NCBI RefSeq assembly: GCF_003259895.1
Contig: NZ_QLME01000001.1
Location: 120,152 to 184,151, forward strand
DNA length: 64,000 nt
Direction of reading: 5' to 3'
From: Halanaerobium saccharolyticum
Lineage (GTDB): Bacteria; Bacillota; Halanaerobiia; Halanaerobiales; Halanaerobiaceae
The first letter of the stretch is position 1; every line of letters begins with the position of its first letter. This document shows, piece after piece, positions 35,362 through 42,965 of this stretch. A model generated the notes under the pieces. The model was not told the origin of the DNA, ran no database searches, and saw nothing but the letters and a program-made list of their open reading frames with translations. Position numbers and translations under genes: made by a program.

Positions 35362-35432
35362 TAAAAAAACTCTTTCTGAACTAATAATTGATCTGATAGG
35401 ATCACTTTAGTTCAAAAAGAGGAAGTGTTTTT
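35362..35432. terminator. Long bipartite terminator hairpin
   Basis: CTCTTT (35370-35375), GAACTAA, TGATC pair in order with GATCA, TTAGTTC and AAAGAG (to 35421). T runs follow on both strands (ATAAAAAAAC before, GTGTTTTTTG after). It ends the XRE gene on the plus strand and the minus-strand polysaccharide operon. Two smaller hairpins occupy 35262-35346 in the same gap. Confidence 0.75.
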
Positions 35433-35538
35433 TGTAAGTATTTTATTTTGAAAAGGTGTTAAGTAAACTGTTAAAGTTATCTAAACCCCTAATATGATAT
35501 AAACAATTTCAAAGAAATTAGTTATTTAAAGATAATAA

Positions 35539-35838
35539 CTATAAATCTTGATAACATTCCTTACACAGCTGTCCGATTCCTTTTACATAGTAATCTCGAG
35601 TCTCAACTTCCTGACTGGATTTAACCTCAGTTTTTTTACCACAGAGAACACAGTTTTCATATTCATCAGAAGTTGATTTTTTCTTCTCTTTCGGTTTAAT
35701 ATCATAAATTTTTATTCCCAGATCAGATAATATTTTCTTTACTAAATCATAACTAATACCGTTATTTTTAGCATACTCTTTTAACTGATCTCTGGTTAAA
35801 TATCCCTGCTGCTGAAATTTTTCTTTTAAATAACTCAT
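35539..35838 (-). CDS. Small zinc-ribbon-like protein, 99 aa
   Basis: Unrecognised family. Helical N-terminal half (LTRDQLKEYAKNNGISYDLV, similar to a small winged helix) and a C-terminal CVLCGKKTEV...QLCKECYQ pair of CxxC motifs (four cysteines), suggesting a zinc ribbon. It follows the epimerase gene by 13 bp, so it is the last gene of the polysaccharide operon. A regulatory or nucleic-acid binding role is inference. Confidence 0.6.
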   Translation of the reverse strand: MSYLKEKFQQQGYLTRDQLKEYAKNNGISYDLVKKILSDLGIKIYDIKPKEKKKSTSDEYENCVLCGKKTEVKSSQEVETRDYYVKGIGQLCKECYQDL

Positions 35839-35851
35839 GATTATCCATCCC

Positions 35852-36763
35852 TTATTTTGAATAATACCCTACTGTCTGCTCCAGCCCATCTTTAAAATCA
35901 TAATCAGGAGTCCAGCCTAACAGTTCTTTTGCCTTTCCATTTGCCAGAGAAGAATGAAGTATATCTCCTTTACGGGCTTCCTGATAAATAGCTTTTAAAT
36001 CATATGGTAAAATCTGATTTAAATAATCTACCAGATCATTGACACTATCTCTGCTCTGGGTACTGATATTAACCAGAATATTATCACCCTTATCTAAAGC
36101 AAGCAGATTGGCTTTTACTATATCATAGACATGAACAAAGTCTCTTGTCTGCTGACCATCACCAAAGATTACCGGTCTCTCTTCAGCCACCATCTTATCC
36201 ACAAAAATAGAAACAACTCCACCTTCTCCTTTCGGATCCTGGCGTGGTCCATAGACATTGGCATAGCGAAAAATAGTATATTTAAGATCATAAAGATCAC
36301 TGTACATTTTTATGTAATGTTCCGGAGTATGTTTGCTGATTCCATAGGGTGACATTGCTTTAATTGGATGTTCTTCATCTACAGGTAAATAATCTGGTTC
36401 ACCATAGACAGCTGCAGAAGAGGCATAAATTATTTTCTTTACATTATATGCTCTACAGCACTCTAAAAGATTAATGGTGCCTAAAATATTATTTTGAGCA
36501 TCTGAGAGAGGATCTTTAATTGAATGCTGAACATCTATCTGAGCTGCATGATGAATAACATGGCTAATTTCATTTTTTTTAAAAACTTTCTTTAATTCTT
36601 GATCTCTAAGATCTAAGTTATAAAACTCAGCCTGCTCATTTAAATTTTCTTTTTTTCCTGTACTTAAATTATCGACTACTATGACCTGATGTCCTGCTTC
36701 AATTAAGCCATCTACTATATTGGAGCCGATAAAACCTGCTCCCCCGGTGACTAATACTTCCAT
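35852..36763 (-). CDS. NAD-dependent epimerase (UDP-glucose 4-epimerase family)
   Basis: 303 residues of the extended short-chain dehydrogenase family. GGAGFIGSNIVDGLIEAGHQ (7-26) binds NAD; HHAAQIDVQHSI and YGISKHTPEHYIKMYSDLYD (YxxxK catalytic) follow, with FRYANVYGPRQDPKGEGGVV typical of UDP-glucose/UDP-GlcNAc 4-epimerase-like enzymes. It supplies UDP-galactose-type sugars for polysaccharide made by the glycosyl transferase encoded upstream. Confidence 0.87.
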   Translation of the reverse strand: MEVLVTGGAGFIGSNIVDGLIEAGHQVIVVDNLSTGKKENLNEQAEFYNLDLRDQELKKVFKKNEISHVIHHAAQIDVQHSIKDPLSDAQNNILGTINLLECCRAYNVKKIIYASSAAVYGEPDYLPVDEEHPIKAMSPYGISKHTPEHYIKMYSDLYDLKYTIFRYANVYGPRQDPKGEGGVVSIFVDKMVAEERPVIFGDGQQTRDFVHVYDIVKANLLALDKGDNILVNISTQSRDSVNDLVDYLNQILPYDLKAIYQEARKGDILHSSLANGKAKELLGWTPDYDFKDGLEQTVGYYSK

Positions 36764-36852
36764 TTATATTCAACTCCCTTTATCTGAGTAGTAAAATACC
36801 CGCTGCTGCAGAATATTAGCACCGGGTAATTAATATCCAAACTCCTTATATT

Positions 36853-38220
36853 TTAATTTGCCTTATGTCCCATAAAAATTACTTTTAAAGTTTCCAATAA
36901 GATCTTTAAATCAAAGATAAATGACCGCTTATTGGCGTATAAGAGATCCATCCGCAGCTTATCTTCGGCATCTGTGTCATAATAACCATAAACCTGGGCT
37001 AAACCTGTAATCCCTGTTTTTATAAAATGACGATATTTATAATGTGGTATTTCTTTTTCAAATTGACCCACAAAGTGTGGCCTTTCTGGCCGGGGTCCGA
37101 CTACACTCATATCACCTTTTAAAACATTAATTAGCTGTGGTATCTCATCGATTCTGGTCTTTCTTAAAAACTTACCAACTTTTGTTACTCTGCAGTCATT
37201 TTTTTGCGCCAGGACAGGGCCAGTATCTTCTTCTGCATTATTAACCATTGTCCTGAACTTATAGACTTCAAATTTTTCTCCCCGTCGGCTGACCCGCTCC
37301 TGAGTAAAAAAGAGAGGTCCTCTGCTTTCCAGTTTTACACAAATAGCAGCAGGCAGAGTTAATGGTAAACTCAAAATCAGACCAATTGAAGCAAGTGAAA
37401 TATCTGTTAAACGCTTAAAGAAAAAGCCTATAGAATTGTGAGGTGGAACAATCTCAAAAACTGGCATTTCGCCAATCTGTTCCAATCTGGAACCAGAAAG
37501 CATAATCTCATAAAATTCAGGCACCAGAGAAACCTCCCACCCTTTCTCTAAAGCTGCATAAAAGGCATCTTTCTTTTCCACTTCATTTAAGTTGGAAGCT
37601 ACAAATATTATATCTGCCTCCATCTCCATCAACTTTTCTTCTAAATTAGTAAAATCTGTGAATAACTCAAAATCTACATAATCTAAATCTTTAAGATAAT
37701 CTGGGTCATCTATAATTACATCTTTGATATTATAACTTTTATGCATCGAATGAACTATGTTCTTTATTAATTTAGCCGTATTTTCTCCCCGACCAACAAT
37801 GATAATCTCTTCTTTTTTAGAAATCAGGCGCTCTAAAGCAATTGTTAAATAACGCCAGCCAACCATGATTAGAAAAAGGGCAGGAAAAGATATTAAATAA
37901 ACCGAGCGCGGGAAAGCTAAAGAATGAGTTAAATAAGTCACTGCACCTGTAAATAAAACGATGATAAAGGTTGCTGGAATAAAGGTATAAAACACCTCAT
38001 CTAATCTTCTTTTTAATTGATTGCTGTAAAGATTGTACATCTGAAATAAAAGCACAGAAAATATTGAAACATATGGTATGATATTTAGATAATCATTATA
38101 GTTTTGAGTTGGTATTCCCCCTGGGAAACGCAGCTTAAAAGCCAGTAAAAAAGCTAAATTAACGAAAATAACATCCCCGATAATGCGGATGGTGTTCATA
38201 ATTAATTCCTTGGTTTTCAT
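36853..38220 (-). CDS. Polyprenyl glycosylphosphotransferase for exopolysaccharide
   Basis: About 455 residues from the ATG at 38220 (GGGGGAT just before). N-terminal half has four to five membrane segments and a CoA-binding-like domain (EEIIIVGRGENTAKLIKNIV); C-terminal half is the bacterial sugar transferase (KRLTDISLASIGLILSLPLT, RVSRRGEKFEVYKFRTMV, KTRIDEIPQLINVLKGDMSV then VGPRPERPHF). It loads the first sugar-1-phosphate onto undecaprenyl phosphate. It should begin the exopolysaccharide operon with the epimerase downstream. Confidence 0.9.
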   Translation of the reverse strand: MKTKELIMNTIRIIGDVIFVNLAFLLAFKLRFPGGIPTQNYNDYLNIIPYVSIFSVLLFQMYNLYSNQLKRRLDEVFYTFIPATFIIVLFTGAVTYLTHSLAFPRSVYLISFPALFLIMVGWRYLTIALERLISKKEEIIIVGRGENTAKLIKNIVHSMHKSYNIKDVIIDDPDYLKDLDYVDFELFTDFTNLEEKLMEMEADIIFVASNLNEVEKKDAFYAALEKGWEVSLVPEFYEIMLSGSRLEQIGEMPVFEIVPPHNSIGFFFKRLTDISLASIGLILSLPLTLPAAICVKLESRGPLFFTQERVSRRGEKFEVYKFRTMVNNAEEDTGPVLAQKNDCRVTKVGKFLRKTRIDEIPQLINVLKGDMSVVGPRPERPHFVGQFEKEIPHYKYRHFIKTGITGLAQVYGYYDTDAEDKLRMDLLYANKRSFIFDLKILLETLKVIFMGHKAN

Positions 38221-38351
38221 AATATCCCCCTGTTTGTAAAGCGGTAGCGAATAAAAAATTACATCTGTATTCATCTTTTATTATACTTTAAATAACAGGG
38301 TAATTCAATGAATTCGACAAAAATAGCGGTTATGAAATTAAAAACAAAAAT

Positions 38352-39353
38352 TTAATCTTCTTGATAATGGTCACAGCATCCTCTAACGAAAATCTTTATA
38401 TTATTATAGAGTTTATCCCCCATTTTTCTTTTAATCTCTCTTTTTTGCTGACGAGATAATTTAAATAATTTGCTATTAACAACCTGATATCCTACATTTA
38501 TTAATAGGTTCAATATATTTTCTTCAATTTTCATATTTCTGCTGCAATAGATCTCTATAGCTTTTCTACTAATCTTATTTACCTTCTTTATATAATCAGC
38601 AATTTTAACTGCATGATCATTAAGCGGTAATAGTTCATTGTAACCATTTTTATGGAATAAAAGATTAAATTTTAAGCTGTTCTTATATTTTTGCTCAAAT
38701 ATCACCTTATCAGATTTATTAGAAAAGTCTTCAGATTGATTTAATTTATACCCAAAAGCAAACTGATTGGTTGGTCTTCTAAATGGCTGCAATCCAATCC
38801 ATCTAAATTGTTTGTCTTCTAAATTATTTCTATCTGGTTTATAAACTCTAAGACAGCCAACTTTATTTTTGGTAGGTTTATACCTTTTTTCTTCTTTATT
38901 GTAGGTATTAGTAGCAAAAAAAGCTGCCACTCCAAGATCAGAACTCAAATCCAGAAGATCAGTTTTTAATTCATAATGTTGAGCCAGAGCTTCATAATTA
39001 ATATATAAATTTTTACTTTTTGCATCTACTATTCTCGGATGATCAGAAATACTTAATTCAAAATCAATCATTTTTAATTTACTTACTAAAATATTTATTG
39101 ATGATGGATTATTTCTGTATATACCTGGGACACACTTATATTTCAAATCATAATTATCATCTTCCCCTCGGTAAAATTTAAGCGAAACAGAATTTTTAGG
39201 GAGTATCAGTGTTTTATCATCATCACCACTGACAGCCTCAAAAATATAATTTCTTTTTATTTGATAAATTGAACTAGTCTGTAAGTCTAATAATTCGCTA
39301 TTTCTTTCTAAATATTTAATTGCCTCGAATATATCCCCAAATTTTTTTGTCAT
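38352..39353 (-). CDS. FRG-domain protein
   Basis: 333 residues. KFYRGEDDNYDLKYKCVPGI (about 54-73) and EALAQHYELKTDLLDLSSDL followed by GVAAFFATNTYN are the defining FRG motifs (F/Y-RG, LAQHYG-like, LLD). FRG proteins are common solitary genes in defence islands and phage/plasmid borders; a toxic enzymatic role is proposed but not proven. C-terminal ~120 residues are basic and helical (KLSRQQKREIKRKMGDKLYN). It marks the left edge of the second island, directly next to the glycosylphosphotransferase gene. Confidence 0.8.
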   Translation of the reverse strand: MTKKFGDIFEAIKYLERNSELLDLQTSSIYQIKRNYIFEAVSGDDDKTLILPKNSVSLKFYRGEDDNYDLKYKCVPGIYRNNPSSINILVSKLKMIDFELSISDHPRIVDAKSKNLYINYEALAQHYELKTDLLDLSSDLGVAAFFATNTYNKEEKRYKPTKNKVGCLRVYKPDRNNLEDKQFRWIGLQPFRRPTNQFAFGYKLNQSEDFSNKSDKVIFEQKYKNSLKFNLLFHKNGYNELLPLNDHAVKIADYIKKVNKISRKAIEIYCSRNMKIEENILNLLINVGYQVVNSKLFKLSRQQKREIKRKMGDKLYNNIKIFVRGCCDHYQED

Positions 39354-39434
39354 TTCATCAACTCCGGTTCCTATGAATTCTCTACCTAAACATCCCTAAT
39401 TAAAATGATTGAGAACAGTCAATCTTTATACAAA

Positions 39435-39475
39435 CAAAAAATCTCCCACCAAAATTTTAGTAATTCCAGTGAGAG
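39435..39475 (-). terminator. Intrinsic terminator (shared family)
   Basis: Minus strand: CTCTCACTGGAATTAC with its partner and a T run. It lies ~100 bp after the nuclease-like gene ending at 39573. Confidence 0.8.
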
Positions 39476-39572
39476 CAATAATATAACGTAAGCAGTATTT
39501 ACTTATTCAAGACTGGAAGAAGTTAGCTCAACCAATATTAACTATGCTTACTCCAGAAAATAAATCAGTCGT

Positions 39573-40013
39573 TTAAATTGCAAATATTTTTTTATTTGAA
39601 ATTCTATTAACAATATCTTTTAAACTATTAATATTAGGAAACCAGCGATTATCATTTTTTTCTGCTTCAATAATAAAATTAATCGCATCATCATCAGGAT
39701 TAAACTCCATTAAACCAATTCCTGTTTCCTTTAATTTTTTTATGAATAATTCATTAAATCCCATTGGTGGCTCCGGCATACAGATATATGCTCTATCAGC
39801 TCCATTCTTGTGATCAAGTGCCTGATTAATTGCCTGTTTCCAGTTTTTAAGTTTAAATTCGATAGAAACAATCTCATTTTTTTGAGTTACCAAAATCATA
39901 TCAATTGATCTGGACAAAAAGGGAACCTCTCTGATAATGTTTTTATAATTGTTACTAACTTTAAATTTATCATAACACATTTTAACCATTTCTGCTTCAG
40001 TCATTTTAACCAT
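39573..40013 (-). CDS. PD-(D/E)XK nuclease-like protein, 146 aa
   Basis: 146 residues. The core LSRSIDMILVTQKNEIVSIE followed by FKLKNWKQAINQALDHKNGA shows the D (IDM) and E-x-K (EFK) of the PD-(D/E)XK fold, close to the protein at 10566-11276. The start lies two bases after the stop of the C-terminal half gene at 40016-40270, so they were one operon, a regulator-like plus nuclease-like pair. C-terminal part (WFPNINSLKDIVNRIS) is a helical tail. DNA cleavage is inference. Confidence 0.65.
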   Translation of the reverse strand: MVKMTEAEMVKMCYDKFKVSNNYKNIIREVPFLSRSIDMILVTQKNEIVSIEFKLKNWKQAINQALDHKNGADRAYICMPEPPMGFNELFIKKLKETGIGLMEFNPDDDAINFIIEAEKNDNRWFPNINSLKDIVNRISNKKIFAI

Positions 40014-40015
40014 CC

Positions 40016-40270
40016 TTACAAAAAATTATCCTTGATTTTTGATTTTGTAGCATACTTAGGATATTTTTTATATACATATTCTAAAATTGCATCCAGACTT
40101 AAAACATTAATCTTCTTTTTAAATTGGCTTAAAAATTCCTGCTGTTCATCTTCTAATAAAGTTACTAATTCATTCTCTACATATTCCGTACCCTTGTCAG
40201 TCAAAGAAAAAGAAACAGCGCTCGGAGGCTCAACATTAAAAACATCAACATTTTCTTCAAAACTATTTGT
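40016..40270 (-). pseudogene. C-terminal half of a two-domain regulator-like protein
   Basis: The open frame from 40270 reads EENVDVFNVEPPSAVSFS then LTDKGTEYVEN, EEFLSQFKKKINVLSLDAIL and YVYKKYPKYATKSKIKDNFL. This is the C-terminal domain of the family whose N-terminal domain is at 8604-8900. Here the N-terminal part is missing; the frame enters from a partial copy of the dispersed repeat (TTTGTTGTATACTA at 40266-40279), which also ends the SIR2-like relic. A possible internal ATG at 40204 gives 62 residues. Confidence 0.55.
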
Positions 40271-41100
40271 TGTATACTATAGAAGTCAGGATCATCACTC
40301 TCATGCAGTACAACTTTTATTTCTGCATTTTTTTGTAAAGATTTTTTTAATAAATAACGCAGCTCAAAATCAGCTTCCTGAAAGGAATATCCAACAAAAA
40401 TAATTTTTTTTGCCTCAGATAATTCTAAATGAGCATTATGCCAGATTGTTTTATAATGAATACTTTCAAAATCCTTTAGGAAAGTTGGAGTTACTAAAAA
40501 ACTAAGCAGCCTATAATTTCTTTCTATGCTTTCACAATAATCACATTTTATCTCACTGTTTTCCTGATTTAATGTCGAAATTGATATATCACTACTATAA
40601 TTGGTATATAAGCGTCCACAATTATTACAAATTAACCAATTAGTTGATCCATGAATTTTATAAGTTTAATATTCTTAAATCCACTAGATCGTAGCTGAAT
40701 TGACGGAACCTCACCATTTAAATCATAATTATATAAACAATAATCCAGTTTGAGATCTTCATCTACCTCAGAATTTATATGAGCACTATCATTAAGATAT
40801 TTATCCAGTAAAGTATCCTAGTTTAATGATATTAAAGAAAAGTCTTCATTCTGCACCCTTTTTTGGCTAAAATAATTAGCTATTCTTTTGTAAAGTTGAT
40901 CATCAGTATATTTATCCATACCTACTGTGATAAGCCTTCATCTAACCTTAATAACAATATTTTCTTAATTCATAAACAGGATCAAACTCCTTAATTGCAT
41001 CTTTTAAATCATTTCTATTTTTAATTAATTCTTTAAAAGAATTATCTTTGAACTAATATATAAATCTGCACAATGCTCAATAGAATTAAAATAAATGGAC
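40262..41100 (-). pseudogene. SIR2-like domain protein relic
   Basis: Broken in at least three places. Readable parts in order: YFNSIEHCADLYISSK and KDAIKEFDPVYELRKYCY; then MDKYTDDQLYKRIANYFSQK and EDFSLISLN-stop-DTLLDKYL (the TAG at 40818-40820 replaces the tryptophan of the usual LNWDTLLD); after a frameshift near 40660, HGSTNWLICNNCGRLYTN, KCDYCES (four cysteines of the zinc site), LVTPTFLKDFESIHYKTIWH and KIIFVGYSFQEADFELRYLL. These are typical of SIR2-like NADase effectors of defence systems. The catalytic NAD-binding start is missing. Confidence 0.7.
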
Positions 41101-41103
41101 TTA

Positions 41104-41517
41104 TTATTCATCTTTCTGAAAAAAAGGAGGAGTGATTATAGTTAAATCATCATCAATGTTTGTAATATTACCGATCAAAAGAGATACTTTTTCTAATACC
41201 GGAGCAAGAATTTCTCTATCTTCTTCAACTTCTTTTTCTAGATTATCCATATTTAAATCATCTGCAAAGTCCTCATTAAGCTCAAAGATTACATTTAGCT
41301 CTACTAAGATATTATAAAATATTTCAGGCGTAAAAAACACTTTTCTAATAAAGGTCAAATATACAAAATTCTCATCATAATCTTTTACAATAACTTCATC
41401 TGCTATTTTAAGATCTATATTTTTTTGACCTATTTCTTCGTCTTCCAGACCTAAATAATTGAAGTCAATGTTAATCAAATTTATCTTAGGATATCTAGCT
41501 ACATTAATAAAACTCAT
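41104..41517 (-). CDS. SecB-like chaperone of a toxin-antitoxin-chaperone system
   Basis: About 137 residues from the ATG at 41517 (GAGGGGTG just before; an in-frame GTG at 41526 is inside that site). RKVFFTPEIFYNILVELNVI and the ending ILAPVLEKVSLLIGNITN match the SecB-like chaperones that control antitoxins, such as Rv1957 and MqsC. Such chaperones bind the unfolded C-terminal tail of the antitoxin and stabilise it. It is the third gene after the toxin and antitoxin genes, 45 bp after the latter. Confidence 0.75.
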   Translation of the reverse strand: MSFINVARYPKINLINIDFNYLGLEDEEIGQKNIDLKIADEVIVKDYDENFVYLTFIRKVFFTPEIFYNILVELNVIFELNEDFADDLNMDNLEKEVEEDREILAPVLEKVSLLIGNITNIDDDLTIITPPFFQKDE

Positions 41518-41561
41518 GGTGTTCACCCCTCAGCTAAAAATTACACAGATTTAATTTCACT

Positions 41562-42314
41562 TTATTTATTTTTAATTTTATATTTAACTTTTTCTTCAGA
41601 TATAGATTTCTGATTCCAAACTGCTGCTGGTGATGTTTTATATCTTAAAATTGACGTTTGAATATCTTTTTTCAATTTATTTATTTCTTTTTCAGCTTTA
41701 TCAGCAGCATTTTCCTTAGTTATTAAAAAGAGAAGATATTCAGATATATTCATTTTATCTTTTTCAGCCTTCATCTTAATTTGTTTATATAATTCTTCCG
41801 GTAAAGTAACTTCTACTTTATTTTTATTAGCTATCATTTCTTCAAGTCTTTTACTCAGCTTTTTAATAGTTTTACTGCTGAGATTATCTGAATTGTTTTC
41901 CAGTAAAATTTTAACATTAGATGGCTCTTTAATTAATCTTAGTTGATTATTATGGGTTTGATCGGGTAAAGAACCATTTTCATATCTATGATAAGTTATT
42001 TCTCCCCAGCCTAATAGTCTGCTTATTTCTTTCTGAGTTAATTTATATTTTTTTCTAATATCTCTTATTTCTTTAACAGATAGAATGTTTTTCTTTTCTC
42101 TAAACTTATCAAATGCTCTTTTTTGGTTTTCCTTATCTAATTTTTCATGAAATAGTTTTTCTTTACAATTTTTACACACAGCTACTTTAGCATTTATTTC
42201 AATTTCTTCCTGGTTTAATATATTGCGACTCTCTTTTATTGATTCAATATTATATTCTACAAAGTCATCACATTTATCACAAAATAATTTATCAATATCT
42301 TTTGATTCTTGCAT
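41562..42314 (-). CDS. MqsA-like antitoxin with zinc finger, HTH and C-terminal extension
   Basis: 250 residues. N-terminal YgiT/MqsA-type zinc finger (CDKCDDF at ~12, CKNCKEK at ~48), then an HTH (KKYKLTQKEISRLLGWGEIT, HRYENG) as in MqsA/HigA. The long C-terminal extension ends LRYKTSPAAVWNQKSISEEK. In chaperone-addicted systems such a tail with a tryptophan-containing hydrophobic patch (ChAD) is bound by the SecB-like chaperone. The protein represses its operon and neutralises the toxin. GGAGG site at the start, 28 bp after the toxin stop. Confidence 0.8.
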   Translation of the reverse strand: MQESKDIDKLFCDKCDDFVEYNIESIKESRNILNQEEIEINAKVAVCKNCKEKLFHEKLDKENQKRAFDKFREKKNILSVKEIRDIRKKYKLTQKEISRLLGWGEITYHRYENGSLPDQTHNNQLRLIKEPSNVKILLENNSDNLSSKTIKKLSKRLEEMIANKNKVEVTLPEELYKQIKMKAEKDKMNISEYLLFLITKENAADKAEKEINKLKKDIQTSILRYKTSPAAVWNQKSISEEKVKYKIKNK

Positions 42315-42341
42315 TTAAAACCCTCCTCGCTTTATAGTCAA

Positions 42342-42713
42342 TTACTTGTAGGGAAAATCAATAGGATAATCTGCTTCATGAAAAGATAAGCAGATAACCT
42401 GTTCTCTACCTCTAGTTTCAATCCTTAATTTTATGTAAAACAATGTATTTCCAAGAGCAGTATTAATTTCCCTGGCAAAAAACCACCAGTCATAATTATT
42501 AAATTCTTTATCATCAGGTTCAGGACCCTTCCAATAATCTTTAACTTCCAAAGTTTCTATATAAAATTTTGCTATATCTATTTTTAAACCGTGTTTATAT
42601 AATGAATTTAAATTCTTTTCTCTATCTACAAAATGAAAACCATTAATCTTTCCTATAACTTCTCGCATCCGGGATAAAAAATTATTAATTTCTAATTTAT
42701 TTGCTGATGCCAT
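42342..42713 (-). CDS. mqsR: MqsR-like ribonuclease toxin
   Basis: 123 residues. FHFVDREKNLNSLYKHGLKI, LEVKDYWKGPEPDD and ICLSFHEADYPIDFPYK are the motifs of the MqsR/GCU-specific toxin family (the DY..GP loop and the SFH-AEYP-PF end). MqsR cleaves mRNA at GCU-like sites. It is the first gene of a three-gene operon with the antitoxin and a SecB-like chaperone. Repeat copy 4 with promoter features is ~110 bp upstream. It looks full-length. Confidence 0.8.
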   Translation of the reverse strand: MASANKLEINNFLSRMREVIGKINGFHFVDREKNLNSLYKHGLKIDIAKFYIETLEVKDYWKGPEPDDKEFNNYDWWFFAREINTALGNTLFYIKLRIETRGREQVICLSFHEADYPIDFPYK

Positions 42714-42825
42714 AATCTAATTCCCTGCTTTCTGAGTTAATATTATCACTCCATAATTATTATACAACTTTTAACAAGATTTATCAATATAAATTATCAT
42801 ATGATACTATAAACCAGGCTTTATA

Positions 42826-42859
42826 TTTGTTATATACTAAAATTAACGGGAATTGCAGA
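42826..42859 (-). repeat. Dispersed promoter-like repeat, copy 4
   Basis: Minus strand: -35 TTGCAA with one change (TCTGCAA), 16-bp spacer, -10 TATATA. It is ~113 bp upstream of the MqsR-like gene and is followed on the plus side by a linker (GGCATTGCAACTAAGTGAG ... TTGAAACAAAAAAACTCCC) leading into the shared terminator. Confidence 0.7.
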
Positions 42860-42907
42860 ATAAAAACAGGCATTGCAACTAAGTGAGTTACTTTGTTAAA
42901 TTGAAAC

Positions 42908-42947
42908 AAAAAAACTCCCACCAGAATTTAATAACTCCAGTGAGAGT
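42908..42947 (-). terminator. Intrinsic terminator (shared family) after subtilase gene
   Basis: Minus strand: ACTCTCACTGGAG pairs with CTGGTGGGAGT, then seven T. It sits directly behind the subtilase stop (42966) and ~50 bp before repeat copy 4. Confidence 0.85.
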
Positions 42948-42965
42948 AGCAGTCTAAACTAATAT

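Noticed and set aside
40266-40279. Partial repeat at 40266-40279 as a functional promoter
   Set aside because: It has the -10 side only; the -35 side is replaced by the SIR2-like relic, so it is taken as a breakpoint mark.
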